A stretch of 64,000 nucleotides of DNA from an uncultured Tenacibaculum sp. Lineage in GTDB: Bacteria; Bacteroidota; Bacteroidia; Flavobacteriales; Flavobacteriaceae. The notes under the pieces were generated by a model that was given only the letters and a program-made list of their open reading frames with translations, was not told the DNA's origin and searched no databases. Positions 52,942 through 62,833 of this stretch are shown here, piece by piece (position 1 is the first letter of the stretch; each line of letters begins with the position of its first letter). The DNA lies in assembly GCF_947498805.1 (NCBI RefSeq), contig NZ_CANMLT010000002.1:1-64000 (forward strand), written 5' to 3'. A program made the translations under genes and the position numbers.

Positions 52942-54213
52942 TTATCTCATTATTGTTTGTTTTCTATCTGGACCTACTGAAACAATTTTAATAGGCACTT
53001 CAGTTTCTTTTTCAATAAAGTCTATATATTTTAGAAGGTTTTGTGGTAACTCTTCTTTAGTTGACATTTTTGTTAAATCTGCTTGCCAACCTTTGAACTC
53101 AGTATAAATAGGTGTTACATTTTCTGGTTCTATGTTGTATGGTAAGTGAGAAATTTCTTCACCGTTATACTTATATCCAGTACATACTTTTAATGTGTCA
53201 AAACCAGATAAAACATCACCTTTCATCATCATTAACTGTGTTACTCCATTTACTTGAACAGCATATTTTAAAGCAACAAGATCTAACCATCCGCAACGAC
53301 GAGGTCTACCAGTGGTAGCACCAAACTCATGACCAACTTTAGCCATAGTAGCACCGTTGTCATCAAACAATTCTGTTGGGAATGGTCCGGAACCTACACG
53401 AGTAGTATATGCTTTAAAAATTCCGAAAACATCACCAATTTTATTAGGAGCAATTCCTAAACCAGTACAAGCTCCTGCTGCTGTGGTATTAGATGAAGTA
53501 ACAAAAGGATATGTTCCAAAATCAATATCTAATAAAGAACCTTGAGCTCCTTCTGCTAAAATTGATTTTCCTTCTTTAATTGCTGAGTTTAAAAACTCTT
53601 CTGAGTCTATGAATTGTAATGTTTTTAATTTATCAATTCCTTCAGAAAATTCAGCTTCTAATTCTTCTAAATCATACTGAATGTCTACATCAAAGAAGTT
53701 TAACATTTTAATGTGCTTTTCAGTTAAAGCACGATATTTTTCTTTCCAGTTATCTAATTCTAAATCTCCAACGCGCATTCCGTTTCTACCTGTCTTGTCC
53801 ATATAAGTAGGACCAATTCCTTTTAAAGTAGAACCAATTTTCGCTTTTCCTTTAGACGTTTCTGAAGCAGCGTCTAATAAACGGTGTGTTGGTAAAATTA
53901 AATGTGCCTTTCTAGAAATTAATAATTTCGATGTATAGTCAATGTTATGTACATCTAAATTTTCTAATTCTCGTTTAAAAATAACAGGGTCAATAACAAC
54001 TCCGTTACCTACAACGTTTAAAGCTGTTTTATGAAAAATTCCTGAAGGAATCGTATGTAATACGTGTTTGTTTCCATCAAAAATTAAAGTATGTCCAGCA
54101 TTTGGACCTCCTTGAAAACGAGCAATAATATCATAGTTCTTTGTAAGTACATCTACAATCTTACCTTTTCCCTCGTCTCCCCATTGTAAACCGAGTAATA
54201 AATCTACAGCCAT
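52942..54213 (-). CDS. purA: Adenylosuccinate synthetase
   Basis: 423 residues. Motifs: LLGLQWGDEGKGKIVD, GGPNAGHT, the IGSTLKGIGPTYMDKTGRNG stretch, EGAQGSLLDIDFGTYPFVTSS, and GRPRRCGWLD. Makes adenylosuccinate from IMP, aspartate and GTP. It is downstream of the Fur-family gene, in the same direction. Confidence 0.97.
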   Translation of the reverse strand: MAVDLLLGLQWGDEGKGKIVDVLTKNYDIIARFQGGPNAGHTLIFDGNKHVLHTIPSGIFHKTALNVVGNGVVIDPVIFKRELENLDVHNIDYTSKLLISRKAHLILPTHRLLDAASETSKGKAKIGSTLKGIGPTYMDKTGRNGMRVGDLELDNWKEKYRALTEKHIKMLNFFDVDIQYDLEELEAEFSEGIDKLKTLQFIDSEEFLNSAIKEGKSILAEGAQGSLLDIDFGTYPFVTSSNTTAAGACTGLGIAPNKIGDVFGIFKAYTTRVGSGPFPTELFDDNGATMAKVGHEFGATTGRPRRCGWLDLVALKYAVQVNGVTQLMMMKGDVLSGFDTLKVCTGYKYNGEEISHLPYNIEPENVTPIYTEFKGWQADLTKMSTKEELPQNLLKYIDFIEKETEVPIKIVSVGPDRKQTIMR

Positions 54214-54299
54214 TTAGTTGTGTTATTTGTGTGTTGTTTTATGTTTAATTGAAAATAAAAAATCAACTTTGAGTAAAGCTGATTTTTGGGTGTTGTATT

Positions 54300-54749
54300 T
54301 TAGTCTTTTTTCTTTGTTGTTCCGTAAAAATATAGTGAGTGGTTGTGAATATCTATATCAAAAACTTCTTCAATTGTTTTCTTAATGATTTGAATTCTAG
54401 GGTCGCAAAATTCTTTAACCTCTCCAGTATCCGTTAGAATTACATGATCGTGTTGTTTGTCAAAATAACTCTTTTCATAACGAGCCATTGATTGGCCATC
54501 AAATTGGTGCTTACGAACCAAACCACAATCTAACAATAAATCAATCGTATTGTAAAGTGTTGCTCTACTCACACGATAGTTTTTATTTTTCATTTTGATA
54601 TATAAAGATTCAATATCAAAGTGTTCTTCTGCATCATATATCTCTTGTAAAATAGCAAAACGTTCAGGAGTTTTCCTATGTTTATTTTCTTCTAGGAAAG
54701 AAGTGAATACTTTTTTTACAATTTCTTGATTTTCGATGGAACTGCTCAT
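54300..54749 (-). CDS. Fur-family transcriptional regulator
   Basis: 149 residues. Winged helix with [18 protein letters not shown] and [19 protein letters not shown], and the metal-binding [20 protein letters not shown]. The C-terminal CxxC zinc site of many Fur proteins is missing, so it may be a Fur with fewer metals, or PerR- or Zur-like. The target metal is uncertain. Confidence 0.85.
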   Translation of the reverse strand: MSSSIENQEIVKKVFTSFLEENKHRKTPERFAILQEIYDAEEHFDIESLYIKMKNKNYRVSRATLYNTIDLLLDCGLVRKHQFDGQSMARYEKSYFDKQHDHVILTDTGEVKEFCDPRIQIIKKTIEEVFDIDIHNHSLYFYGTTKKKD

Positions 54750-54820
54750 TGTTTATATTTTACTAAAGGACAAATTTAATCTTATTTCTGAAAATATATA
54801 GGTATTTTTTTGATTGATAT

Positions 54821-57037
54821 TTACAAAGTATTAACACGGTCTATTTTTTGAACACCTTCAACCTTCTTCATTCTATCCATTAACTTGTTTAATTGTGCTT
54901 TATTTTTAACACTTAAAGATAATTTTCCTTCGAAAACTCCATCATTTCCTGAGATGTTAATACTGTGAATAAATACATCCATAGAACTAGAAATAATTCT
55001 TGTTAAATTATTTACAATTCCTTTATTATCGATACCAGAAATATGTAAAATAGCAGTAAACTCTTGTTGTGTAGAGTCTATCCATTTTGCTGGCATAATA
55101 CGATATGCATAGTTAGATTGTAAAGAAATAGAATTCGGACAGTCGTTCTTATGAACTTTAATTCCTTCATTAATCGTTACAAATCCAAAAACTTTATCTC
55201 CAGGAATTGGAGCACAACACTTGGCAAGTGTATAATCTAATGTTTGCTCATCTTTTCCAAATACTAAAGCATCATATTTACTAGTAACTTCTTCCTTATC
55301 GGTAACTCCTTTTCCGCTATTTCTTCTAAACGGGTTTTTAAAGAAGTTCATAATTGTACTATTACGTTGCGCAACAAATTCTTTTAATTGCGTATTGTCA
55401 ATAGCACCATTTCCGATTCTAAAGAATAAATCAAAACTAGTTTTTAAATTAAAATAAGAAGCTAGTTCATGAATGGTCTTTTCGTTTGGCGTTATTTTTA
55501 AGTGACGAAGTTTACGCATTAAAATTGCTTTACCTTCCTCAGCTATTTTCTTTTCTTCTGCTTTTAAAGCTGATTTTATTTTGGTTCTTGCTCTTGCTGT
55601 TAAAACAAAATCTAGCCAGCGTACATTAGGTTTATTATTACTGGCAGTTAATACCTCTACTTGATCACCACTGTTTAATTGATGACTTAAAGGAACTAGT
55701 TTACCATTTACTTTAGCACCTCTACATTTTAATCCAACATCTGTATGAATTGAAAATGCAAAATCTAAGGCAGAAGCTCCTTTTGGTAATGATTTTAAAT
55801 CTCCTTTAGGTGTAAAGACGTAAATTTCTTTTGCATAAAGATTTAGTTTAAAATCTTCAACAAAATCAACGGCATTTAAACTCTGGTTTTCTAAGGTTTC
55901 TTTTAATTTGTTAAGCCAGCCTTCTAAACCATTTTCAGTAATATTACCTTGTTTGTATTTAAAGTGGGCAGCATATCCTTTTTCGGCAATTTCGTCCATT
56001 CTATTTGAACGAACTTGTACTTCTACCCATTTAGATTCTGGGCCGATTACCGTAATGTGCAAAGCTTCATAACCTGTTGATTTAGGTTGAGAAATCCAAT
56101 CACGTAAACGAGCAGGGTTGGGTTTGAAGAAATCTGTAACAATAGAATAAATCTTCCAAGCATCAAACTTTTCATCTTTTGATACTGGTTCATAAATGAT
56201 ACGAATGGCAAACTTGTCATAAACTTCATCAAAAGAAACATTCTGTTTACGCATTTTTCTACGAATAGAGAAAATAGATTTAAATCTACCTTTAATTTCG
56301 TATTTAAAGTTTTCTTTATCAAGAGCTTCTTTCAATACTCCTGTAAAACTATCAATATACTTTTGTTGATCTTCTTTACTTTCTTTAATTTTTAAAAGGA
56401 TGTCATTATATACATCTGGTTCGGTATACTTTAAACCTAAGTCTTCTAACTCCGTTTTAATATTATACAAGCCTAAACGATGTGCAAGAGGTGCATAAAT
56501 GTAAAGTGTTTCAGAAGCAATTTTTACCTGTTTATGTGCAGGCATTGCATCCATTGTTTGCATATTATGCAATCTATCTGCTATTTTAATTAGTATTACA
56601 CGTACGTCGTCGTGTAAGGTTAATAGCATTTTTCTAAAGTTTTCTGCTTGTATAGAATAGTCTTGTTCTTTCTTTAAATTAGAAATCTTGGTTAAACCAC
56701 TTACAATACGAGCAATGGTTTCACCAAAAAGACGTTCCATATCATCAATGGTGTAGTGTGTATCTTCAACTACATCATGTAATAGGGCAGCAGCAATTGA
56801 AGTTGCCCCTAAACCTATTTCATAGGCTACAATTTTAGCAACTGCTATTGGATGGTAAATATAAGGTTCACCGGTTTTTCTTCGTTGCTCTGAATGTGCC
56901 TCAACAGCAATATCAAAAGCTTTACGTATTAACTTCTTATCATCTTCTGATAATGTTTGATACGTACCTTTTAATAAATCTTTATAACGATTTGCTATCT
57001 CTTTGTTCTCTTCTTCTATCGTTGCTGTATATGTCAT
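54821..57037 (-). CDS. Bifunctional (p)ppGpp synthetase/hydrolase, RelA/SpoT family
   Basis: 738 residues. HD hydrolase part (AAALLHDVVEDTHYTIDDM, ILIKIADRLHNMQTMDA), the synthetase part (GRFKSIFSIRRKMRKQNVSF, SKSTGYEALHITV), TGS domain (IYVFTPKGDLKSLPKGASAL), and C-terminal zinc-finger/ACT (LAKCCAPIPGDKVFGFVTI). The intact HD box suggests that hydrolysis is functional, as in Rel or SpoT. Full length. Confidence 0.94.
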   Translation of the reverse strand: MTYTATIEEENKEIANRYKDLLKGTYQTLSEDDKKLIRKAFDIAVEAHSEQRRKTGEPYIYHPIAVAKIVAYEIGLGATSIAAALLHDVVEDTHYTIDDMERLFGETIARIVSGLTKISNLKKEQDYSIQAENFRKMLLTLHDDVRVILIKIADRLHNMQTMDAMPAHKQVKIASETLYIYAPLAHRLGLYNIKTELEDLGLKYTEPDVYNDILLKIKESKEDQQKYIDSFTGVLKEALDKENFKYEIKGRFKSIFSIRRKMRKQNVSFDEVYDKFAIRIIYEPVSKDEKFDAWKIYSIVTDFFKPNPARLRDWISQPKSTGYEALHITVIGPESKWVEVQVRSNRMDEIAEKGYAAHFKYKQGNITENGLEGWLNKLKETLENQSLNAVDFVEDFKLNLYAKEIYVFTPKGDLKSLPKGASALDFAFSIHTDVGLKCRGAKVNGKLVPLSHQLNSGDQVEVLTASNNKPNVRWLDFVLTARARTKIKSALKAEEKKIAEEGKAILMRKLRHLKITPNEKTIHELASYFNLKTSFDLFFRIGNGAIDNTQLKEFVAQRNSTIMNFFKNPFRRNSGKGVTDKEEVTSKYDALVFGKDEQTLDYTLAKCCAPIPGDKVFGFVTINEGIKVHKNDCPNSISLQSNYAYRIMPAKWIDSTQQEFTAILHISGIDNKGIVNNLTRIISSSMDVFIHSINISGNDGVFEGKLSLSVKNKAQLNKLMDRMKKVEGVQKIDRVNTL

Positions 57038-57202
57038 AGATTAAAAGTATGACAAAGAAAATTACTGAGCAAGTTTTGGAAATAAAATGTTAAGGGAATC
57101 TTAATTTTTTCCATTCGTCGAATAATGGGGTATATACAGTGTTTTTCCTGATAGCTAAAAGGTTAATAATGGTAAATTAGCTGTAAATAAAACGCTTATG
57201 TA

Positions 57203-57299
57203 TAAATTTAGTTTAAAAAGATATTGAAGTCCCCCCGAAATATCATAGTCAAAAATGATATTGATGCTCCAACTTTAAAAAAAGTTGGAGTTTTTTTTT
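57203..57299 (+). ncRNA. Candidate small RNA with C-rich loop
   Basis: TAAATTTA (57203-57210) fits a -7 element. About 7 nt later begins a region with a C6 run in GAAGTCCCCCCGAAA (57225-57239), a hairpin AATATCAT ... ATGATATT (57239-57262), and the terminator CTCCAACTTT/AAAGTTGGAG (57267-57290) followed by ten T. The result would be an RNA of about 80 nt. It lies in the 334-bp gap between rel and the ECF sigma gene. It could alternatively be an attenuated leader of the sigma gene. Confidence 0.5.
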
Positions 57300-57371
57300 G
57301 TGACAAGGCAACCTTTTTTAAAAGATACGAGTCTATATATTTGTAAGAGCATAAAACTTTTTAAAATTAAG

Positions 57372-57932
57372 TTGAAAATAATTTCATTACATAAGAAAGA
57401 AGCAACGCTAGTTAGAGAAGCAAAAAAAGAGAATAGAGATGCTCAACAGCGCTTGTTTGAATTATACTCTCCTAAAATGTTGGGGGTGTGTAGGCAATAT
57501 GTAAAGGATATGCATCATGCAGAGGATTTAATGTTGCAAGGTTTTTTTAAGGTTTTTACAAATATTAAGAAGTTCAAGGAGGAAGGAAGTTTGGAAGGAT
57601 GGATACGAAGAATAATGATAAATACATGTATAAGTTATTTACGTAAAAAGAAATTTGTAGTGTTTCCAGATGATGATTACGTATTGACTGAGTTTCAAAC
57701 GGAGAGTGTTGAAAATACTGCTGTTGAAGATCTTCAGATGCTTATAGATCAACTTCCAGATGGGTATAAGTTAGTGTTTAATTTATATGCTATTGAAGGG
57801 TATAAACATGCCGAAATAGCTAAAAAATTAAAGATTTCAGAAAGTACGTCAAAATCACAATTGTTTAAAGCACGTAAGTGGTTACAGGCGAGTTATCAAA
57901 AAATGAATCAAGTAAAACATGTCAACAAATAA
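57372..57932 (+). CDS. ECF-type RNA polymerase sigma factor
   Basis: 186 residues from TTG 57372, giving LKIISLHKKEATLVREAKKE, which fits flavobacterial ECF N-termini (MKIIxLHK). Earlier in-frame starts lie in or beside the terminator at 57267-57299. Region 2: YSPKMLGVCRQYVKDMHHAE and GSLEGWIRRIMINTCI; region 4: YKLVFNLYAIEGYKHAEIAK. The membrane protein that follows overlaps it by 14 bp and is probably its anti-sigma partner. Confidence 0.88.
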   Translation: MKIISLHKKEATLVREAKKENRDAQQRLFELYSPKMLGVCRQYVKDMHHAEDLMLQGFFKVFTNIKKFKEEGSLEGWIRRIMINTCISYLRKKKFVVFPDDDYVLTEFQTESVENTAVEDLQMLIDQLPDGYKLVFNLYAIEGYKHAEIAKKLKISESTSKSQLFKARKWLQASYQKMNQVKHVNK

Positions 57933-58701
57933 TATAGATAAAGAAATAGTAAAAAGGTTAAAGAACAGAGAGTTTCAGCCTTCTTCTTCTGCATGGGAAC
58001 GCTTAAGCTCCCAATTAAATGAGCATACAGTAAGAAAAAGAAAGCAGCGAGTTCGAATTAGTGCAGCAGCTAGTATTTTACTTTTATTAGGATTATCTAC
58101 AATGTATTTTTTTAAAAGCACAGATACTCCATTACCCCAAGAGATTTTAGTGGAAACAAAAGTTGATAAGACGATTAAAGAAAATAAAGAGTTACTGATA
58201 GATACTAAACAAGTATTACCGGAATTGAAGGAGGAAGTGGTTGCTCATAACGAAACTCTTAAAAACAAAGACGCTAAAATTAAAGAGGCAGCTTTTGAAA
58301 AGGAGTTAAAACTTACCACTAAATTAAAGATATCTAAAGATCTTAAAGAAGAGAATGAAGTAGTAGCTCAGGTAGAAAAAGTAAATGATAGTACTAAATT
58401 ACTACCAAAAGTAAAATCTAATTCTAGAATACAAGTAAATAGCGAAGATTTACTCTATGCTGTTACACATACTGATGAAGAAGTAAAAGAGTATTATGCA
58501 AAACATAGGGTAAATAGGGAAGAGGTTTTTGAAACAATTAAACTAGAGTTGAAAAAATCGAACCTATCTGTTGATCCAACAACTATTTTAGCTGAAATAG
58601 AGAGAAATTTGGATGATGAAGAATTTAAAGGAAATTTTATGCAGAAGTTAAAAGTCAAAATTTCAGATATTGCAGTGGCTTTTGCAGAAAGAAACAAGTA
58701 A
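57919..58701 (+). CDS. Putative anti-sigma factor, single membrane segment
   Basis: 260 residues. A cytoplasmic N-terminus (residues 1-45) contains FQPSSSAWERLSSQL, as in flavobacterial anti-sigma proteins. One membrane segment, ISAAASILLLLGLSTMYFF, at about 47-65. A Lys/Glu-rich periplasmic part follows. Overlap with the sigma gene supports the role; there is no sequence proof. Confidence 0.7.
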   Translation: MSTNNIDKEIVKRLKNREFQPSSSAWERLSSQLNEHTVRKRKQRVRISAAASILLLLGLSTMYFFKSTDTPLPQEILVETKVDKTIKENKELLIDTKQVLPELKEEVVAHNETLKNKDAKIKEAAFEKELKLTTKLKISKDLKEENEVVAQVEKVNDSTKLLPKVKSNSRIQVNSEDLLYAVTHTDEEVKEYYAKHRVNREEVFETIKLELKKSNLSVDPTTILAEIERNLDDEEFKGNFMQKLKVKISDIAVAFAERNK

Positions 58702-58764
58702 GCGCTTACCATTTATATATAGATTAATTATCTAAAAAAATTAGTTTAACTTAAAAATATTAAG

Positions 58765-59826
58765 ATGAAAAGAATACTATTTTTAGTGTTGTTTGTAACA
58801 ACTATTGCTCAATCTCAAGAGAAAAATTTTGAAGATGAAGTGAAAAGAATATCAGCAAAAATTGAAAGCGTAACCAAACAACAAAAAGATTCGTTAAAGG
58901 TTAAAGTAAAAGAAATCAATGCAAAGGCTACAAAAAATAAAATAACGCAAGAAGAAGCAATTACACTTAAGAAAGAAGCGGCTGCTTATCATGCCAGTAG
59001 AATAGAACAATTGGTAGGTGTCGAAGAAATTAAGTTACAGCAATTGGTACAAGATAAGGTTGACGGTAAAATTGCTTCTAGTTCTGAAGATGAAGGAGAA
59101 ACCTTTAGTATTGGAGGAGCAAAGTTTAGACTCGATTTTTCAGATAAAGGAAGAAGAAAAAGAGATAGTATTCGAAGAAATAAAAGAACTACTTCTCAAA
59201 TAGTTTTTGCTATGGGGGTGAATAATGTATTAGAAGATAATAAATTTAGTTCTTTAAATGATTCTGATTATAAGTTTTGGCAATCACATTTTTATGAGTT
59301 AGGTTTTACATGGAAAACACGTTTTAGTAAAGAAGCTTCGAAAACGTATTTTAAATATGGTTTCTCTTTTCTTTGGAATAATTTAAGAGCAGAAGATAAC
59401 AAGTTTCATGAAGTTAATGGAAATCAAACAGAGTTAAATGTAAGTTCTAATTCTTTGTCGGAAAGTAGATTACGTCATGTTCAAATGATATTTCCAATGC
59501 ATCTAGAATTTGATTTCTCTAAAAACAAGAAATATTCAGATGGACAAATTGGAGATAGAACGAATAAATCAGTACGATTTGGAATTGGAGGTTTCTTTGG
59601 CTTTAAATTAGGTACTCGACAATATTTGGAGTATGTAAATTCAGAAGGAGTTAAGGTTGAAGAGGTACAAAAATCAAACTTTAATATGAATACCGTAAAT
59701 TATGGTTTAAGTACTTATTTTGGGTATCGTTGTTTGAGCTTGTATGTTAAGTATGATTTAAATCCATTATTTAAAAATACGGATACCAGAAATATATCAA
59801 TGGGAGTTCGTTTTGATATTAATTAA
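58765..59826 (+). CDS. Putative outer-membrane beta-barrel protein
   Basis: 353 residues. Signal peptide at 1-17 (MKRILFLVLFVTTIAQS). A charged helical stretch (20-80) follows, then, from about 145, alternating aromatic strands with a C-terminal barrel, GLSTYFGYRCLSLYVKYDL and FKNTDTRNISMGVRFDIN, whose terminal strand ends in Phe-x-Ile-Asn. Third gene behind the sigma factor; it may be its target or its sensor. Function unknown. Confidence 0.68.
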   Translation: MKRILFLVLFVTTIAQSQEKNFEDEVKRISAKIESVTKQQKDSLKVKVKEINAKATKNKITQEEAITLKKEAAAYHASRIEQLVGVEEIKLQQLVQDKVDGKIASSSEDEGETFSIGGAKFRLDFSDKGRRKRDSIRRNKRTTSQIVFAMGVNNVLEDNKFSSLNDSDYKFWQSHFYELGFTWKTRFSKEASKTYFKYGFSFLWNNLRAEDNKFHEVNGNQTELNVSSNSLSESRLRHVQMIFPMHLEFDFSKNKKYSDGQIGDRTNKSVRFGIGGFFGFKLGTRQYLEYVNSEGVKVEEVQKSNFNMNTVNYGLSTYFGYRCLSLYVKYDLNPLFKNTDTRNISMGVRFDIN

Positions 59827-59831
59827 TAAAG

Positions 59832-59866
59832 AAAAAGAGAAGCGTTATGCTTCTCTTTTTTTATTT
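59832..59866. terminator. Bidirectional terminator
   Basis: AAAAAGAGAAGC (59832-59843) pairs perfectly with GCTTCTCTTTTT (59849-59860), with more T after it. The convergent hydroxylase gene ends inside it. Confidence 0.88.
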
Positions 59867-60744
59867 TGTTCCCATTCTTTTCTTAAATCTGTAGATAGTT
59901 TTCCACTGCCATCATGCCTCCAACCAGGCGGCTTAATTAAATATAATAACTTTTTGGAAATGGATGTATTGCTAGTAAAAACATCTTTAAGCATATGATA
60001 CCATTCTACGAATGCTATTTTAATTGGGTTATAGGTATTGATATTTGAAACTAAACCGTACACAGGTTTTTCTACCTCTGGTTCAAAAGTACCAAACAGT
60101 TTATCCCAAATGATAAAAATACCCGCATGATTCCTGTCTAAATATTGTGGATTTGTAGCATGATGTACTCTGTGATGACTAGGGGTGTTAAAAAGAGATT
60201 CAAACCATTTAGGAAGTTTATCTATTAACTCTGTGTGAATCCAGTATTGATATAGTAATGAAATACTCATTTGCATGATAATCATCACGGGATGAAAACC
60301 TAAAAGCGGGAGTGGAGCCCAAAAAATAAATGTATAGAAGCTTCCAGACCAAGTTTGACGTAAAGCAGTACTCAAGTTATATTTCTGCGATGAATGATGC
60401 ACCACATGACTTGCCCAAAATAGTCTACTTTCATGTGCTATTCTATGATTCCAATAATAACAGAAATCTTCAGCGAAAAGAAGTAGGAGCCATACCCACC
60501 AAGCAAAAGGAAGTGTAAAAAATCGAAATTGATACAAAAAAACAAAGAAAGCTAAAATAATCCCTTTTGAAAACAAGCCAATAAAAACGTTCCCTAATCC
60601 CATAGTAATAGAAGTAATTGCATCTTTATACTCATAATCATCCATTTTAACTTTAACGGTTAAAATAACTTCTATAATAACAGTTAAAACGAAAAAAGGA
60701 ATGGCGTAATGAATTAAGTTAGGTAATTCGGGAATATTCATCAT
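59845..60744 (-). CDS. Sterol desaturase / fatty acid hydroxylase family protein
   Basis: 299-residue membrane protein with four or five hydrophobic segments. The three di-iron histidine boxes are present: NHRIAHESRLFW, ASHVVHHSSQ and TPSHHRVHHATN, plus NHAGIFIIWDKLFGTF. The family hydroxylates or desaturates lipids in the membrane; the substrate is unknown. Stands alone, divergent from 60814. Confidence 0.88.
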   Translation of the reverse strand: MMNIPELPNLIHYAIPFFVLTVIIEVILTVKVKMDDYEYKDAITSITMGLGNVFIGLFSKGIILAFFVFLYQFRFFTLPFAWWVWLLLLFAEDFCYYWNHRIAHESRLFWASHVVHHSSQKYNLSTALRQTWSGSFYTFIFWAPLPLLGFHPVMIIMQMSISLLYQYWIHTELIDKLPKWFESLFNTPSHHRVHHATNPQYLDRNHAGIFIIWDKLFGTFEPEVEKPVYGLVSNINTYNPIKIAFVEWYHMLKDVFTSNTSISKKLLYLIKPPGWRHDGSGKLSTDLRKEWEQNKKREA

Positions 60745-60813
60745 AAAAAATATAACTATTTATAGGTATTGACTAAGATATCATAGCCGAGTAAGTTAGT
60801 AAAAACTTTAAAT

Positions 60814-62124
60814 ATGAGAAAATTACTAACCATTCTAGTAGGGCTATGCGTATGCCTAGGTATAAAGGCCCAAGCACCCGCGAAAAATGTAGAAGCTATT
60901 AAAAACAAAATTTTAGACGTTTCATTTTTAAGAAGTTTAGACTCAACAGAGGCTAAAACTTATGAGAAAGATGTTTTACCATTTTTAAATTATTTGATAA
61001 AAAATAAGAAGGATTTGAATAAAATTCAAAGTAAAATTAGTTTTGGATTGAGAGGGAATGATAATTATAAGCATCAAAGTAGATATGACTTTTCTTCAGG
61101 ATTTGAACTAACATCAGGCTATTATCCGCATAGACTAAGTTTTAAAGCTTTTTTAAGTACACAATTCTTTAATGGAACCTTACAAGAAAACATTTCTGAT
61201 TTTAAAGTGAAACTAAATTATCATTTTAATGAAAGAGATGAGCATATGGAGAAAGGTGAAATAGAAGTAAAAGATAATTTATCAACAGAAGGATATGTTT
61301 ATGCCGATAGGTATTCTAATCAATATCTAGGGATACAACAAAGATATGAGATAGGTTCTGGATTTATTTTCAATTGGTATAGTTCTCAAAAAGTAAAACA
61401 AAAGAAAATTGATGGAGTAGTTGGATATACATATCCTAAAAAGTATTTTAGAGGTTTAACAAAAGAAGGAATAGAAAAGATGAAAAGTCTATACTTAAAG
61501 CCAAGTATTGCAATTGATATGGATAAATCAAATATTAAAATTTGTAAGAAAGGAACATGTCCGAAACCAGTTAGACTTTATAAAGGAACTCATGCTAAAG
61601 ATAGTTTAATGTTAGAGAAAGAATATAGTAGGTTGGCAAATTCATTAAAGAAGAAATATAGTTCATTTAGAGTGGCTACGCAGCTAGGTGTTTTTTATGA
61701 AATAGAAAAAGGAATAGCCAAGGATTCTATTGAGCAAAATCAAGTATTAACTGAAGTAACACGAAACATTGAAACGACTGATTTTTTACGTTGGACCGTA
61801 AGACCAATATTAGAATTTAAAACCGATTTATTCTCTGCTTCTTTGAAGCCTGCTTTAAAAATGCCTATGCCTTGGAATTGGAATAGCATTGTAAGAAGTG
61901 AGAATATGCAAAATAAGATAGATAAAAGATTAGATTATTTGGTTGATGTAGAATTGAGGATGACATATTCAATATCTAATAAGTTCGATATTAACTTTGA
62001 ATTGAGGCATATTTATGATAACGCACCCAAAAGAGTTTATTTAGATGATCTGATTGATATCCCCCTTCTTTCAGCAGAATCAAATCATACTTTTTTTAAT
62101 TTTACATTATCCTACAAAATATAA
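60814..62124 (+). CDS. Secreted or outer-membrane hypothetical protein
   Basis: 436 residues. Signal peptide at 1-19 (MRKLLTILVGLCVCLGIKA). The rest has alternating hydrophobic strands and ends in an aromatic strand, FFNFTLSYKI, as in outer-membrane barrels. SSGFELTSGYYPHRLSFKAF and the KMPMPWNWNSIV region are distinctive. I do not recognise the family. Confidence 0.62.
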   Translation: MRKLLTILVGLCVCLGIKAQAPAKNVEAIKNKILDVSFLRSLDSTEAKTYEKDVLPFLNYLIKNKKDLNKIQSKISFGLRGNDNYKHQSRYDFSSGFELTSGYYPHRLSFKAFLSTQFFNGTLQENISDFKVKLNYHFNERDEHMEKGEIEVKDNLSTEGYVYADRYSNQYLGIQQRYEIGSGFIFNWYSSQKVKQKKIDGVVGYTYPKKYFRGLTKEGIEKMKSLYLKPSIAIDMDKSNIKICKKGTCPKPVRLYKGTHAKDSLMLEKEYSRLANSLKKKYSSFRVATQLGVFYEIEKGIAKDSIEQNQVLTEVTRNIETTDFLRWTVRPILEFKTDLFSASLKPALKMPMPWNWNSIVRSENMQNKIDKRLDYLVDVELRMTYSISNKFDINFELRHIYDNAPKRVYLDDLIDIPLLSAESNHTFFNFTLSYKI

Positions 62125-62135
62125 AAATAACTTCG

Positions 62136-62143
62136 TATATTTG
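62136..62143 (+). promoter_or_regulatory. -7 element of the ribosomal protein operon
   Basis: TATATTTG followed by C matches TAnnTTTGC exactly, 33 bp before the rpsF start. Confidence 0.65.
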
Positions 62144-62176
62144 CACGCTTAAAATTAATATTTTAAATAAACAATT

Positions 62177-62518
62177 ATGAATCATTACGAAACTGTTTTC
62201 ATTTTGAATCCCGTTTTATCTGAAACTCAGATAAAGGAAGCAGTACAAAAGTTTCAGGACTTATTGACTAGCAAGGGTGCCGAAATGATCCACAAAGAAA
62301 ATTGGGGCTTAAAGAAATTAGCTTACCCAATTGAAAAGAAAAAAAGTGGTTTTTATCACTTATTCGAGTTCAAAGCATCAGGTGAGGCTGTAGCTCCGTT
62401 TGAATTAGAGTTTAGACGTGACGATAGCGTTATGCGTTATTTAACTGTAAAGTTAGACAAGCACGCGGCTGCTTGGGCAGAGAAGAGAAGAAACCGTGTT
62501 AAATCTGAAAAAAAGTAA
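62177..62518 (+). CDS. rpsF: Ribosomal protein S6 (bS6)
   Basis: 113 residues: MNHYETVFILNPVLSETQIK, NWGLKKLAYPIEKKKSGFYH, and RRDDSVMRYLTVKLDK, typical of bS6. First gene of the usual rpsF-rpsR-rplI operon. Confidence 0.97.
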   Translation: MNHYETVFILNPVLSETQIKEAVQKFQDLLTSKGAEMIHKENWGLKKLAYPIEKKKSGFYHLFEFKASGEAVAPFELEFRRDDSVMRYLTVKLDKHAAAWAEKRRNRVKSEKK

Positions 62519-62521
62519 GAA

Positions 62522-62818
62522 ATGGCATCAATTGATCAACAAGCAGGAGCAGGAAAACAAGGAGATGTAAGATACTTAACTCCTTTAGACATTGAAACTA
62601 AAAAAGAAGCAAAATACTGTCGTTTTAAGAAAAACGGTATTAAGTACATCGATTATAAAGATGCTGACTTCTTAATGTATTTAGTAAACGAGCAAGGTAA
62701 AATTTTACCTCGTCGTTTAACAGGAACATCTTTAAAATACCAACGTAAAGTGGCTCAAGCTATTAAAAGAGCACGTCACTTAGCTTTAATGCCATACGTA
62801 GGTGATATGTTAAAATAA
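62522..62818 (+). CDS. rpsR: Ribosomal protein S18 (bS18)
   Basis: 98 residues with the bS18 core: [36 protein letters not shown] and [11 protein letters not shown]. An N-terminal extension of about 20 residues is common in Bacteroidota. The start lies 3 bp after rpsF. Confidence 0.97.
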   Translation: MASIDQQAGAGKQGDVRYLTPLDIETKKEAKYCRFKKNGIKYIDYKDADFLMYLVNEQGKILPRRLTGTSLKYQRKVAQAIKRARHLALMPYVGDMLK

Positions 62819-62833
62819 TAAAACAGTACGATT

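Noticed and set aside
57285..57371. Extended N-terminus of the ECF sigma factor from TTG 57285
   Set aside because: The start lies inside a strong terminator hairpin and the added residues do not resemble sigma factors.
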